A stretch of DNA of 64,000 bases from Acidovorax sp. RAC01 (lineage in GTDB: Bacteria > Pseudomonadota > Gammaproteobacteria > Burkholderiales > Burkholderiaceae_C): contig NZ_CP016447.1 of NCBI RefSeq assembly GCF_001714725.1, positions 1,379,001-1,443,000 on the forward strand. Reading direction: 5' to 3'. The position numbers and the translations under genes are program-made. The notes below the pieces were generated by a model. The model did not search any database. It was not told where the DNA came from and worked only from the letters and a program-made list of their open reading frames with translations. Numbering within the stretch: the stretch's first letter is position 1; each line of letters opens with the position of its first letter. Shown here in pieces: positions 25,880-34,396 of this stretch.

Positions 25880-28684
25880 ATGCACTGCGGAGCCTTGAAC
25901 CATGCGCTCGCTGAACATCTGGGAACGGCGTGGATATTGCTTGAACATCCCTACTCATTCAAAACGGGCGACAGCAAAGTGGGTTCAGGTTCCTGGAGGC
26001 GGCGGCGTGACGTGTGGCGAACCGAAGGCTTCTGGGCGGGCGTAGCCTGCGCTGTAATGGTGGCGCTGGCCGTACTCACAGGTGTCGCACAGCGCCTGGA
26101 ATACCGCTTCTACGACGCAGCCACCCAGAGCACTCTTTCGGCCGGAGCATCCGACATCGCGATTGTCGGCATCGACGCAGCCACGATGGCCGAGCTGGGC
26201 CCGCTGCCGTGGCCCCGCGAAGTGCACGCCAGCATGGTGGAGCGGCTGGGCGCGGCAGGCACCAAAGCCATTGTTTACACCCCTGCGCTGCCGGAGCAGC
26301 CAGCCGGGCGTGCGCTGGCGTATGTCCAGCAGATGGGCGAGGTTCTCGCGCGTTCGGGCGACAGCTCTCCCTTGGCGACCGAGCTGGGCCGCCTGGTCGG
26401 GGATGCGAGAACGGCACTGGATGGCGAGGCGCGCCTGGCGCGCGCCATCCAGCAGGCGGGCAATGTATTGCTGGCTTCCTCTTACGCAGGCCCTGCAACT
26501 GCAGCCCCTCCACCGGCATACGTGCTGCGCAGTGCCTTGGCGGGGCCGGATTTACCTGCTTTGTCGGCGTCTGCCATCGAGCACCCGGCCTCAGCGCTGG
26601 GCCAGGCAGCAGCAGGGGTGGGCCACTTGCATCCATGGGCCGACAGTGACGGCAAGGTCCGGCAAATCCACGGTCTGCTCAATGACCAGGGCGCCGGGGT
26701 TGCCTCGCTTGCCCTGCTGGCAGTGCAGCTGCAGATGCCTGCTGGCCAGCGGAGCCTGCGGACTGGCGCCCCGGGGTTACGGTTCGGGAGTCTGGCGGTT
26801 CCAACCAATTCAGCGTTTCTCCTGCGGCCACGCATGGTCACAAGCGCGGCGGCTGCAGGCAGCCCGTTTGCCATGCATTCGTTTTCGCAGGTGCTGTCCG
26901 GCCAGGTGCCTGTGAGTATGTTCAAAGGCAGGACCGTACTGGTGGGCGCAACCGCCCCGGCCTTGACGCCACCCTGGCAGACGGTAGATGGGCGTGCGAT
27001 CCCTCCGGTCGAATTCCTCGCGCACACCATCTGGTCTGCGCGGCAAGGCAGCCTTGTGCAACAGCCCTCGTGGGCCACGGTGGCTGGCTGGGCGAGTGTG
27101 ATCGGAGCGCTGATGGCCGCAGTTTTCGTGCTGCCAAGGCTGTCAACAAGCACTGCGATCACCGCTGGGGTGGCGCTGGCCCTGGCAGCCGCGTGTACGG
27201 AATGGGTGCTGCTGCGCCATGCCGGAACCTGGGTACCGCTACTGCCTGGAGTGGCCGGGTGGCTTGCCGGGACCGTCGCCGCACTCGTGTATCGCCTCTT
27301 GAAAACGCGAAACACCGTGCAGCCCGCTGGATCCACCGGGTCGGCCGAGACCGACCGGATGATGGGCCTTGCCCTCCAGGGCCAGGGGCAGCTGGACATG
27401 GCATTCGAGCGCCTGCGCAAGGTACCCATGAGCGATGCCCTGCTCGACAATCTGTATCACCTGGGCCAGGACTACGAGCGCAAGCAGAACTTTGCGCGCG
27501 CGAAAGCGGTGTACGGCCTGATGCTTCGGCATGACCGGGACTACCGCGACGTGCGCAGCCGGTACAAGCGCATTCGCAGCGACCTGCAGCGCGCAGCCCC
27601 GCCGCCATCGGTGGCGACAGCAAGCGCTCCACCTGTCGTTCCTGAACGCCGTGCGCTCTCGCGTGCCACGGCAAGGACTGACGCCATCCCGCCCAGGCTG
27701 GGCCGCTATGTGGTTGAACGCGAACTGGGCAAGGGAGCAATGGGTGTCGTGTATGCAGGCCGAGATCCCAAGATCGGGCGGATCGTCGCTCTCAAGACAA
27801 TGGCCCTCGATGATGAATTTGAAGGCGCCGCGCTGAACGAGGCGAAGACACGCTTTTTTCGGGAAGCAGAGACCGCCGGACGCCTGCAGCATCCCCACAT
27901 CGTGACGATCTTCGATGCGGGCGAAGACCGCGGACTGGCCTATATTGCGATGGAACTCCTCAGGGGTTCCGACCTGGCAGCAGCCTGCGCCAGCGACAGG
28001 TTGCTGCCCACGCAAACGGTACTGTCGATCGCGGCACGTGTCGCCGACGCCCTGGACTATGCCCATGCACACAATGTGATCCACCGCGACATCAAGCCGG
28101 CCAACATCATGTACGACGCAGGCACCGATAGCTTGAAGGTCACCGACTTCGGCATCGCGCGCATCACCGACGCTAGCCGCACGCGCACCGGCCTGGTCTT
28201 GGGCACGCCCAGTTTCATGTCGCCGGAACAACTTGCCGGCAAGAAGATCGACGGTCGATCTGATCTCTACGCCCTTGGGGTCACGCTGTTCCAGCTGCTC
28301 TCGGGCCGACTCCCGCTGCGCGGTGCATCCATGAACGAGCTGATGCACATGATTGCCAGCGTCGAGCCCCCCGACATTTGTGACCTGCGCCCGGACCTGC
28401 CCGCGAGTGTCGCGCGGGTGGTGGGCAAGGCGCTCCGCAAGCGTCCAGAGGCACGCTACCAGACGGGTCGGCAGTTCGCGGCTGACATCAGGCTTGCGAT
28501 GCCCGCCACCCCGGGGGGCCCAGACGGACCGGCCAGCCAGGGGGTGGTCTATGATGCGGACCGCGAAGCGACAGCAACCGAGATGGCTGACCACCACAAA
28601 ACCGTGAGGGCAGCACCCGCGGAACGAAGTGCGGCATCGTTGCCGATTTCGAACGCCCCAGGACGCTCGCCATCACATCCATGA
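25880..28684 (+). CDS. CHASE2-domain membrane Ser/Thr protein kinase
   Basis: About 934 residues. After one membrane helix (VACAVMVALAVLTGVAQRL) comes an extracytoplasmic CHASE2 sensor, opening LEYRFYDAATQ and IAIVGIDAATMAELGPLPWPRE. Three more helices follow (about residues 400-475), then a TPR-like helical stretch (FERLRKVPMSDALLDNLYHLGQDYERKQNFARAKAVYGLML). The kinase domain (about 610-870) begins GRYVVERELGKGAMGVVYAGRD and has VALK, the catalytic HRDIKPANIM, DFGIAR, and GTPSFMSPEQL. All catalytic residues are present. The start is uncertain: ATG 25880 or an in-frame GTG at 25979, just before RRRRDVW. The stop overlaps the phosphatase start (ATGA). Confidence 0.9.
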   Translation: MHCGALNHALAEHLGTAWILLEHPYSFKTGDSKVGSGSWRRRRDVWRTEGFWAGVACAVMVALAVLTGVAQRLEYRFYDAATQSTLSAGASDIAIVGIDAATMAELGPLPWPREVHASMVERLGAAGTKAIVYTPALPEQPAGRALAYVQQMGEVLARSGDSSPLATELGRLVGDARTALDGEARLARAIQQAGNVLLASSYAGPATAAPPPAYVLRSALAGPDLPALSASAIEHPASALGQAAAGVGHLHPWADSDGKVRQIHGLLNDQGAGVASLALLAVQLQMPAGQRSLRTGAPGLRFGSLAVPTNSAFLLRPRMVTSAAAAGSPFAMHSFSQVLSGQVPVSMFKGRTVLVGATAPALTPPWQTVDGRAIPPVEFLAHTIWSARQGSLVQQPSWATVAGWASVIGALMAAVFVLPRLSTSTAITAGVALALAAACTEWVLLRHAGTWVPLLPGVAGWLAGTVAALVYRLLKTRNTVQPAGSTGSAETDRMMGLALQGQGQLDMAFERLRKVPMSDALLDNLYHLGQDYERKQNFARAKAVYGLMLRHDRDYRDVRSRYKRIRSDLQRAAPPPSVATASAPPVVPERRALSRATARTDAIPPRLGRYVVERELGKGAMGVVYAGRDPKIGRIVALKTMALDDEFEGAALNEAKTRFFREAETAGRLQHPHIVTIFDAGEDRGLAYIAMELLRGSDLAAACASDRLLPTQTVLSIAARVADALDYAHAHNVIHRDIKPANIMYDAGTDSLKVTDFGIARITDASRTRTGLVLGTPSFMSPEQLAGKKIDGRSDLYALGVTLFQLLSGRLPLRGASMNELMHMIASVEPPDICDLRPDLPASVARVVGKALRKRPEARYQTGRQFAADIRLAMPATPGGPDGPASQGVVYDADREATATEMADHHKTVRAAPAERSAASLPISNAPGRSPSHP

Positions 28685-29481
28685 CCTATGAATTTTTCGC
28701 CCGCACGGACAAAGGTCGTGTGCGCAGCAACAACGAGGATGCAGTCGCCGTCGATACCGACGCGCAGATTGCCATCCTTGCCGACGGCATGGGTGGCTAC
28801 AACGCCGGCGAGGTGGCCAGCGGCATGGCAACGACCTTCATCCGCACGGAAATGGCTCGCTGGTTTACCCAAGCGGGGCCCTCCCCGCAGTCGACCGACG
28901 TGCGGCGTGCGCTAGAGACGTGCGTTGAGAATGCGAACCACGCCATCCTGGGCGCCTCCCTGTCCAACCCACACTACGCAGGCATGGGCACGACCCTGGT
29001 CGTAGGGGTTTTCAACGGCAACCGCCTTATTCTGGGCCACATCGGCGACTCGCGTTGCTACCGCGTTCGCGACGGTGCCTTGCAACAGATGACCCGCGAC
29101 CACTCCTGGCTGCAGGAACAGGTGGACGCGGGCCTGCTGACGCCTCAGCAGGCAGCCGTCTCGCCCAACCGGAATCTCGTCACGCGCGCCCTGGGCGTAG
29201 AGCCCAATGTGCTCATGGAAGTCAACGAGTTCGAAGTAGCGCCCGGAGACCTGTTCCTGATGTGTTCTGACGGACTCACGGACATGGTTTCCGACGAAGC
29301 CCTCGCGGACATGGTCTGCGAGCCGCTGGCATTGGAGGAAAAAGCCACACTGCTGATTGATGCCGCCAATGCCAACGGCGGTCGTGATAACGTCAGCGTC
29401 CTGTTGGTTCAGGCGGCCACGGGGGGGAAAAAGCGTGGCCTCATGTCCAGGCTGCTGGGGGCCATTGATGGTCCGAAATAA
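28681..29481 (+). CDS. PP2C-family Ser/Thr protein phosphatase
   Basis: A 266-residue metal-dependent phosphatase. The PP2C metal motifs are present: VRSNNEDAV (first Asp), AILADGMGGYNAGEVAS (Asp-Gly), GDSRCYRVRDG, the MCSDGLTDMV Asp, and the final GGRDNVSVLLV Asp. It overlaps the kinase stop by four bases, so the two are co-translated and it presumably reverses phosphorylation by that kinase or dephosphorylates the kinase itself. The FHA protein follows 27 bp later. There is no membrane helix, so it is cytoplasmic. Confidence 0.95.
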   Translation: MTYEFFARTDKGRVRSNNEDAVAVDTDAQIAILADGMGGYNAGEVASGMATTFIRTEMARWFTQAGPSPQSTDVRRALETCVENANHAILGASLSNPHYAGMGTTLVVGVFNGNRLILGHIGDSRCYRVRDGALQQMTRDHSWLQEQVDAGLLTPQQAAVSPNRNLVTRALGVEPNVLMEVNEFEVAPGDLFLMCSDGLTDMVSDEALADMVCEPLALEEKATLLIDAANANGGRDNVSVLLVQAATGGKKRGLMSRLLGAIDGPK

Positions 29482-29508
29482 AACAATTCATCAAGTCAGG
29501 AGTGGATC

Positions 29509-30165
29509 ATGCCGAGAATGATCGTTTCGATCGACGGGGTCGTCATCAAGGAAGTGCAGTTGACGAAGGAGCGTACGACGCTGGGCCGGCGCCCCTATAA
29601 CGACATCGTCATCGATAACCTGGCGGTGAGCGGTGAACATGCAGTGATCCACATGGCAGGGCAAGACGTGGAGATCGAGGATCTCGGAAGCACGAACGGC
29701 ACCTACGTAAACGGCAAGGCCGTCAAGCGCAACGACTTGCGCAACGGCGACATGATCGAGGTCGGCAAGTACAAGATCCGCTTCATGCACGAGGCAGACG
29801 CTCCGAATTTCGAAAGAACGATGATCTTCAAGCCGGGCACGATGCCGCCGCTCGGTTCTGCATCGCGCCCCGCACCCCTCGGAGCCACGCCGCCTGCCGC
29901 ACCAGTCACAGCCATTATCCGTGTCATGTCAGGCGCTGCAGCTGGTCGGGAGGTCTCGCTGCAGAAGGTGGTAACCACCATCGGCAAGCCGGGAGTGGCC
30001 GTGGCGTCCATCACCCGTCGCAACCAGGGTTTCGTGCTGGCACACGTGGAAGGCCCGCATATGCCGCTGCTCAATGGGGCTGCAATCGGCTCTGCGCCAG
30101 TGCCGCTCAGGAACGGTGACCGGGTAGAACTTGCCGGCACCGAGATGCAGTTCGAGCTGAGCTGA
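29509..30165 (+). CDS. FHA-domain protein with a degenerate second FHA-like half
   Basis: A 218-residue cytoplasmic protein. Residues about 5-92 are an FHA domain that binds phosphothreonine: TLGRRPYNDIVIDNLAVSGEHAVI contains the R, S and H of the binding site, then DLGSTNGTYVNG. A linker holds FERTMIF, a possible phosphothreonine site (inference), then a Pro/Ala stretch. The C-terminal half repeats the fold weakly (RVMSGAAAGREVSLQKVVTTIGKP, then LLNGAAIGSAPVPLRNGDRVELAGTEM) but lacks the binding residues. It is the third gene of the kinase-phosphatase-FHA operon and is probably a substrate or adaptor of that kinase. Confidence 0.92.
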   Translation: MPRMIVSIDGVVIKEVQLTKERTTLGRRPYNDIVIDNLAVSGEHAVIHMAGQDVEIEDLGSTNGTYVNGKAVKRNDLRNGDMIEVGKYKIRFMHEADAPNFERTMIFKPGTMPPLGSASRPAPLGATPPAAPVTAIIRVMSGAAAGREVSLQKVVTTIGKPGVAVASITRRNQGFVLAHVEGPHMPLLNGAAIGSAPVPLRNGDRVELAGTEMQFELS

Positions 30166-30177
30166 TCCTTGCGGACC

Positions 30178-30201
30178 GCCGCGCGACACACCCCGCGCGG
30201 C
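30178..30201 (+). terminator. GC-rich hairpin after the FHA gene
   Basis: GCCGCGCG (30178-30185), eight bases, CGCGCGGC (30194-30201), starting 12 bp after the FHA stop. It is a perfect 8-bp stem with no T-run, so it is a weak terminator or an mRNA 3' stabiliser. Confidence 0.45.
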
Positions 30202-30285
30202 GAAACGGCAATCGCCCTGATCACGAAAGTCCGCACATTCGTTCGTGGCGTGAAAGTGGTGCTTACGCGGTAACCGATTGCGATC

Positions 30286-30546
30286 TTGCGCCGTGGGCAT
30301 CCCGTTGGGCTGACCTTGCTACCGCTGGTGCTTCAAACACTTCGCGACACCAGAGTGCGGCGCCGGCGCATGCTGGAGCGGCTGGACCGGCTCACTTACG
30401 ACCTGCTGCTGCAGGCGCCCCTTACGGCGTTGCGCGACGACCGCGTGCTCATGGTTGGCGTCGACGACAAATGCATCGCGAGGGTCGGACAGTGGCCGCA
30501 CCTAAAGGGCTTTTTGGGTCGAACAACCAGCTATACCAAGCGTTGA
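30286..30546 (+). pseudogene. Truncated CHASE2 protein, N-terminal fragment
   Basis: The first 70 or so residues read as the start of a CHASE2 sensor: a hydrophobic stretch (VGLTLLPLVLQTL), then RMLERLDRLTYDLLLQAPLTALRDDRVLMVGVDDKCIARVGQWPH, which matches the CHASE2 opening of leucine-rich LYDL followed by IVGIDD. The frame then drifts into unrelated residues and stops, 93 bp before the IS. It has no ATG (TTG at 30286) and no membrane helices or output domain downstream, so it is a relic of a second CHASE2 protein beside the first. What destroyed it is unclear: the IS lies farther right, with about 93 bp of unknown sequence between. Confidence 0.6.
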
Positions 30547-30691
30547 CTTCATGCTCGCAAAGGCCTACAGCAGCTCTTGCGTCCAAGATATTGCCCGCCT
30601 GCCGGCCGTTCTTGGCGCGCGACTTGTAGAGGGTAGGCTTGTATTGACCCAGTGAATTCCTGCACAGGTGTTAACGTTGAAAGAAACGACG

Positions 30692-31009
30692 ATGAGCACC
30701 CTGATGGAAGACGACATCAAGCGCTGGACGGCCAAGCGTAAGACGGCCCTGGTTCTGGACATCATTCAAGGCAAGACGACCGTGTCGGAAGCCAGCCGGA
30801 CCTATGACCTCAACCCTTCTGAGGTAGAGCAGTGGGTCGACGATGGCAAGAAGGGCATGGAGAACGCTCTGCGAACCAAGCCCCTGGAAGTCAAAGAGCA
30901 GTACGAGCGCCAGCTCAGTGACTTGCAGCAGGCCTACGGCGAAGCCATGCTGGAGCTGCGTGCCAGAAAAAAGCTGGCTTCCCTGCTGGGCAACGAGGAC
31001 GAGAAATGA
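30692..31009 (+). CDS. IS3-family orfA, DUF1153-like
   Basis: A 105-residue HTH protein (MSTLMEDDIKRWTAKRKTALVLDIIQGKTTVSEASRTYDLNPSEVEQWVDDGKKG), the first ORF of the IS. The helix-turn-helix is in TVSEASRTYDLNPSEVEQW; a coiled-coil tail (VKEQYERQLSDLQQAYGEAMLELRARKKLASLLG) follows. It supplies DNA binding for the transposase. The TGA overlaps the orfB ATG as ATGA, suggesting reinitiation rather than the -1 frameshift common in IS3. ATGs at 30692 and 30704 are both possible starts. Confidence 0.85.
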   Translation: MSTLMEDDIKRWTAKRKTALVLDIIQGKTTVSEASRTYDLNPSEVEQWVDDGKKGMENALRTKPLEVKEQYERQLSDLQQAYGEAMLELRARKKLASLLGNEDEK

Positions 31010-31827
31010 TCCTCAGCCTTCAGCAGGGATTGGCACAAGACGGAGTCAAAGTCAGCCTGGTCAAGCTGTGTCAGTGGTTCGAGATGCCGCGGCGCACGGT
31101 GTATTACCGCAGCGTCAAAACTGCGCCGAAGGTGCAGGATCATCTGGTCAAGCCGATCAAGGCCATGATCGAGGCGAACCCATCGTTCGGGTATCGGACG
31201 GTGGCGCATCTGCTGGGATTCAACAAGAACACCGTGCAGCGCATCTTTCAGCTCAAGGGCTGGCAGGTTCGCAAACGACCTGTGGGCTTCAGGCCTCGCA
31301 TTCAGGCTCTGCCATCCGTTGCCAAGGCGCCGGATGAACGCTGGGCCACAGACCTGTGCCGTGTATGGGCAGGGCGTGATGGCTGGGCTTCGCTGGCCCT
31401 GGTAATCGACTGCTACAGCCGCGAATTACTGGGTTGGCACCTCAGCCGCAGCGGCCGCTCCAAGACGGCCGAGGCCGCGTTGGAGCAAGCCTTGATCGCC
31501 CGGTACGGTTGCTTGGGTAAGGTCAAGCAACCGTTCCTGTTGAGATCGGATAACGGTTTGGTGTTCACCAGCCGCAGCTACACGGCACTGGTCAAAAGCT
31601 ACGGGCTACAGCAGGAGTTCATCACCCCGTACAGCCCCGAGCAGAACGGCATGGTCGAGCGCGTGATCAGAACGCTCAAAGAGCAGTGCGTTCACCGCCA
31701 CCGATTTGAAACCCTGCAGCACGCCAGTCGCGTGATCGCAGACTGGATCAGCTTTTACAACCACCGGCGCCCACACCAGGCGCTGGCCATGAAGACCCCC
31801 GCTGAGGCTTATGCTTTAGCAGCCTGA
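31006..31827 (+). CDS. IS3-family transposase (orfB)
   Basis: A 273-residue transposase of the rve (DDE) integrase fold. The N-terminal HTH_21 region is MIEANPSFGYRTVAHLLGFNKNTVQRIFQLKGW. The catalytic core has ATDLCRVWAGRDGWASLALVIDCYSRELLGW (first Asp), LLRSDNGLVFTSRSY (second Asp) and YSPEQNGMVERVIRTLKEQ (Glu), then FYNHRRPHQAL. All three acidic residues are present. It overlaps orfA by four bases (ATGA). Family placement is firm; the IS subgroup was not determined. Confidence 0.93.
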   Translation: MILSLQQGLAQDGVKVSLVKLCQWFEMPRRTVYYRSVKTAPKVQDHLVKPIKAMIEANPSFGYRTVAHLLGFNKNTVQRIFQLKGWQVRKRPVGFRPRIQALPSVAKAPDERWATDLCRVWAGRDGWASLALVIDCYSRELLGWHLSRSGRSKTAEAALEQALIARYGCLGKVKQPFLLRSDNGLVFTSRSYTALVKSYGLQQEFITPYSPEQNGMVERVIRTLKEQCVHRHRFETLQHASRVIADWISFYNHRRPHQALAMKTPAEAYALAA

Positions 31828-31856
31828 CCTGCGCAGAAACCGCTGGGTCAATACAA

Positions 31857-32339
31857 ATCTTCCAGCCCGTCGGCCAGGAAAATGAACTGAGCACCCCGGA
31901 GCGCGAGGAGCTTGAAGCGTGGCAAATCCTGGTAGCGCTGCATCGCCAACGGCGTCGAGAAAAAAGCAAGGCACACACCTGCTCACCCTACAACGACACC
32001 ACACTCGGCGTCAGATATACCTTGCAAGCATGCAATAACGCCGTGCAGCCCCGCTTGAAAGGAACTGCGGCTTAGCCACGCAATTTGATGTGAAATAGTG
32101 GGTCACTGAGCCACACTAGCGAACAGCACGCAGCCCTCCCGACAATCAGACACTTCTGTCTCCGACAAAATTGTCACCTCGCGTGGTGCGAAGGATAAAG
32201 TTGGTCACTTATGACCGCACGTCTTACTTATGCGCATCGCACGAGGGCCATGTGATGCTGGCACGCTTACTGCTTGAAACGGACAACCTGAAGAACTGTT
32301 CGACAGGTTTCGCATTCACACCGTCCCGAAGGAAATTTC
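31857..32339 (+). other. Non-coding or relic stretch between the IS and pilA
   Basis: No start-to-stop gene is supported here. From 31857 the forward frame stays open to a TAG at 32073-32075 (beginning IFQPVGQENELSTPEREELE), which may be the end of an interrupted gene, but I do not recognise it and it has no start. From about 32080 base composition turns noticeably AT-richer and holds the pilA promoter region. GGTCA-CTTA-TGACC (32203-32216) is an inverted repeat about 55 bp upstream of the sigma-54 promoter, where an activator such as PilR would bind; that assignment is a guess. Confidence 0.4.
32259..32274 (+). promoter_or_regulatory. Sigma-54 promoter of pilA
   Basis: TGGCACG (32259-32265), five bases, TGCT (32271-32274). 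The GG and GC pairs are 12 apart, exactly as in the TGGCAC-N5-TTGC consensus of RpoN promoters. It is 65 bp before the pilA start, implying a leader of about 55 bases. PilS/PilR-RpoN control of pilA is well established in Pseudomonas. Confidence 0.8.
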
Positions 32340-32894
32340 ATGAAGCACACTCTGCAAAAAGGTTTTACCCTGATCGAACTGATGATCGTCGTAGCGATCA
32401 TTGGTATCTTGGCTGCAGTAGCCTTGCCTGCCTACCAAGACTACACCGTACGCACTCGGGTCTCTGAAGGGCTGGTTCTCGCCGGTGCGGCTAAGCTAGC
32501 AGTGTCGGAAACTTTCGCTTCTAATGGAGGAGTCGCTATTCTCGGCTGCGCATCACCGTGCACCGCTGTTCCAGTTGCTGGTGGCACGGGTTATCAATTC
32601 ACACCCACAAAGTATGTGACTGGGGTCGGAATTGCAAATATTGCTGCAGTCCCTGTTGCAGGTAACGGCCGAGTGACCGTTACTTACAACGCAGCTACCG
32701 GTATGAATGGTGGGCAGTTGGCTATCGCCCTTACTCCGGGCTCGAACGGCATCGTAGCAGCCACCGGACTCCCGACGAATGCGATGACAGCCGGCGCACC
32801 TGTTGTGTGGGGTTGTACTACCGGCTTGACGGCTGCCGCGCCTGCGGGAGCCAACGCAATGTTCAAGTACGTTCCTGCAAACTGCCGCTACTAA
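32340..32894 (+). CDS. pilA: Type IV pilin, major subunit
   Basis: A 184-residue type IVa prepilin. The leader MKHTLQKG is followed by [37 protein letters not shown], the class signature: cleavage after Gly8, Phe1 N-methylated, Glu5 present. The C-terminal part has four cysteines (ILGCASPC and WGC...PANCRY), the last two probably forming the D-region disulfide loop. The body is rich in Ala, Gly, Thr and Val, typical of a variable pilin. Its composition is AT-richer than the surrounding genome. It is driven by a sigma-54 promoter and followed by a terminator, then the TfpX/TfpZ gene. Confidence 0.95.
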   Translation: MKHTLQKGFTLIELMIVVAIIGILAAVALPAYQDYTVRTRVSEGLVLAGAAKLAVSETFASNGGVAILGCASPCTAVPVAGGTGYQFTPTKYVTGVGIANIAAVPVAGNGRVTVTYNAATGMNGGQLAIALTPGSNGIVAATGLPTNAMTAGAPVVWGCTTGLTAAAPAGANAMFKYVPANCRY

Positions 32895-32910
32895 TCTTTA
32901 GAGTCCCTCG

Positions 32911-32936
32911 AAAGGCCGCTTATGCGGCCTTTTTCT
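32911..32936 (+). terminator. Terminator after pilA
   Basis: AAAGGCCGC, loop TTAT, GCGGCCTTT, followed by more T residues (to 32936). It is a textbook intrinsic terminator 17 bp after the pilA stop. It lies before the accessory gene at 32978, so that gene is probably expressed by read-through or its own promoter, at a lower level than the pilin. Confidence 0.9.
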
Positions 32937-32977
32937 TTGAGATCAAAGATTTTCGAATTAATACTTGTGAATTACAG

Positions 32978-33763
32978 ATGCAAAGCCTGTCAGATCGAGT
33001 AGCGACCGCGAGAAAGCCGTTTTTTCTTCACCTCTTATTGTCCCTCGCTACAGCGACCATCGTTGCAGCCCTGGTTTTTTTTATTTGGTATCCGTGGCCA
33101 TTCGATGAAATGCTAGGGGGGGCAGAGCTCTTCTGGCTAGTAGTCTCGGTGGACGTAATTTGTGGACCTTTACTCACATTAGTACTCTGGAATCCAACAA
33201 AATCTCCACGCGAGTTACTCTCGGACATGTCGATGATTGTTACCCTTCAAGCAGCCGCCTTGGCATACGGCGTGTACACGGTCGCAATAGTTAGGCCTAT
33301 TCACATTATTTTCGAGGTTGATCGTTTCCGCGTTATTTCGGCATCTGAGGTGGATTCAACCGAACTGCATCAAGCAATCAAAGATGTGCTTCCTGCCCCT
33401 TGGACTGGCCCAACGCTTCTGAGCTTGCGCGAACCAAGGGATAACGACGAATTGATAAAAAGCATCGAGCTATCGACCAGCGGACAGGAGCCGTCACTAC
33501 GTCCTGATTGGTGGCAACCGTACGAAAAAAAACGTAGCGAGATTTTAACCCGCGCCAAGTCGTTGAAGCTTCTTTATCGAACAAGACCTTCACACAAAGA
33601 CACACTAGACAGAGCGGTACTTGAGACTGGAATGAGTGAAGAGTCGCTCCTTTGGCTACCACTCACAAGTTCGCGCAGTCTAGATTGGGTAGTATTGATC
33701 GACAGAGAAAAAGCACTTCCACGAGGCTACGCTAAAATTGACGGATTTATTACAGTCGAATAA
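32978..33763 (+). CDS. TfpX/TfpZ family type IV pilin accessory protein
   Basis: A 261-residue inner-membrane protein of the TfpX/TfpZ family. It has four N-terminal membrane helices: FFLHLLLSLATATIVAALVFF, then ELFWLVVSVDVICGPLLTLVLW, then MSMIVTLQAAALAYGVYTV, and one short one. A conserved opening WYPWPFDEMLGGAELFWLVVSVDVICGPLLTL and VRPIHIIFEVDRFRVISASEV follow. In Pseudomonas such proteins, encoded beside the pilin, are needed for that pilin's proper assembly. It lies 40 bp after the pilA terminator and shares the AT-rich composition. The ATG at 32978 (MQSLSDRVATAR) is just before the first helix. Confidence 0.88.
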   Translation: MQSLSDRVATARKPFFLHLLLSLATATIVAALVFFIWYPWPFDEMLGGAELFWLVVSVDVICGPLLTLVLWNPTKSPRELLSDMSMIVTLQAAALAYGVYTVAIVRPIHIIFEVDRFRVISASEVDSTELHQAIKDVLPAPWTGPTLLSLREPRDNDELIKSIELSTSGQEPSLRPDWWQPYEKKRSEILTRAKSLKLLYRTRPSHKDTLDRAVLETGMSEESLLWLPLTSSRSLDWVVLIDREKALPRGYAKIDGFITVE

Positions 33764-33786
33764 TTTCTGATAAACCCTCCACGAAA

Positions 33787-34287
33787 TCACGAGGTAGTGT
33801 TCCGACTTGATTTCCCACCCATCTTTAAATACAATTCAACAGCTTTTATTTTCATCGTATTATCGACTGCCTTGCACATATCGTAGATTGTCAGCAAGGC
33901 CACCTGAACCGCCATCAGCGCCTCAATTTCAACGCCCGTTGGGCCGACTGTTTCTACGGTGGCAGTGCAGGTGACGCCCACGGCGTCGGGTATCATCTTG
34001 TCGGCCGGCTCGAAGTCTATAGCGACACGCGTTAGTGCCAGTGGATGGCATAGCGGAATGAGATCGCTCGTCTTTTTGGCAGCCTGTATTCCGGCAACGC
34101 GAGCAATTCCCAGGACATCGCCTTTTTTGGCTGTACCCGCCTCAATTAACGCCAATGTAGAGGGCTGCATTTCAATACGCCCGACCGCCACGGCTACTCT
34201 GTGTGTTGCTGGTTTTGAGCCCACGTCGACCATATGGGCCTGGCCTTGAGCGTCGAAGTGGGTGAGATGTGAATTAGGTGTGTTCAT
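33787..34287 (-). CDS. moaC: Cyclic pyranopterin monophosphate synthase MoaC
   Basis: A 166-residue MoaC, which converts the GTP-derived 3',8-cyclo intermediate to cyclic pyranopterin monophosphate in molybdenum-cofactor synthesis. Family motifs: [19 protein letters not shown] at the start, [20 protein letters not shown] (the catalytic region), and [27 protein letters not shown]. The ATG at 34287 ([10 protein letters not shown]) is the family start; the frame runs on to 34428 in sequence that overlaps the divergent protease promoter. The codon choice is AT-richer than in neighbouring genes and like that of the adjacent pilin region. No other moa genes are in the window. Confidence 0.93.
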   Translation of the reverse strand: MNTPNSHLTHFDAQGQAHMVDVGSKPATHRVAVAVGRIEMQPSTLALIEAGTAKKGDVLGIARVAGIQAAKKTSDLIPLCHPLALTRVAIDFEPADKMIPDAVGVTCTATVETVGPTGVEIEALMAVQVALLTIYDMCKAVDNTMKIKAVELYLKMGGKSSRNTTS

Positions 34288-34396
34288 GTTGGAAAAGGCG
34301 GGGCCAAACGCTGTCGGACGATCATACGGCGTAGGCGACGTTTGTAGCGGACGATCGACCTCGACCCAAAGCAAAGGTTTGAACGTGCGAAAATTC

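Larger units (their letters stand above)
30639..31856 (+). mobile_element. IS3-type insertion sequence with two overlapping ORFs
   Basis: The ends are a perfect 14-bp inverted repeat, TTGTATTGACCCAG (30639-30652) and its complement (31843-31856), with further imperfect matching inward to about 31 bp. Between them lie a small DUF1153-like HTH protein (orfA) and an rve-integrase transposase (orfB). The element is about 1.2 kb, normal for IS3. The flanks (left ...GTAGGC, right ATCTTCC...) show no direct repeat, so the target duplication is lost or the ends were rearranged. Both ORFs are intact, so the copy may be active. Confidence 0.88.

Noticed and set aside
30547..30638. A minus-strand stretch reading TLYKSRAKNGRQAG, like the end of a GGDEF domain
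   Set aside because: It is too short, with no frame continuing into anything recognisable.
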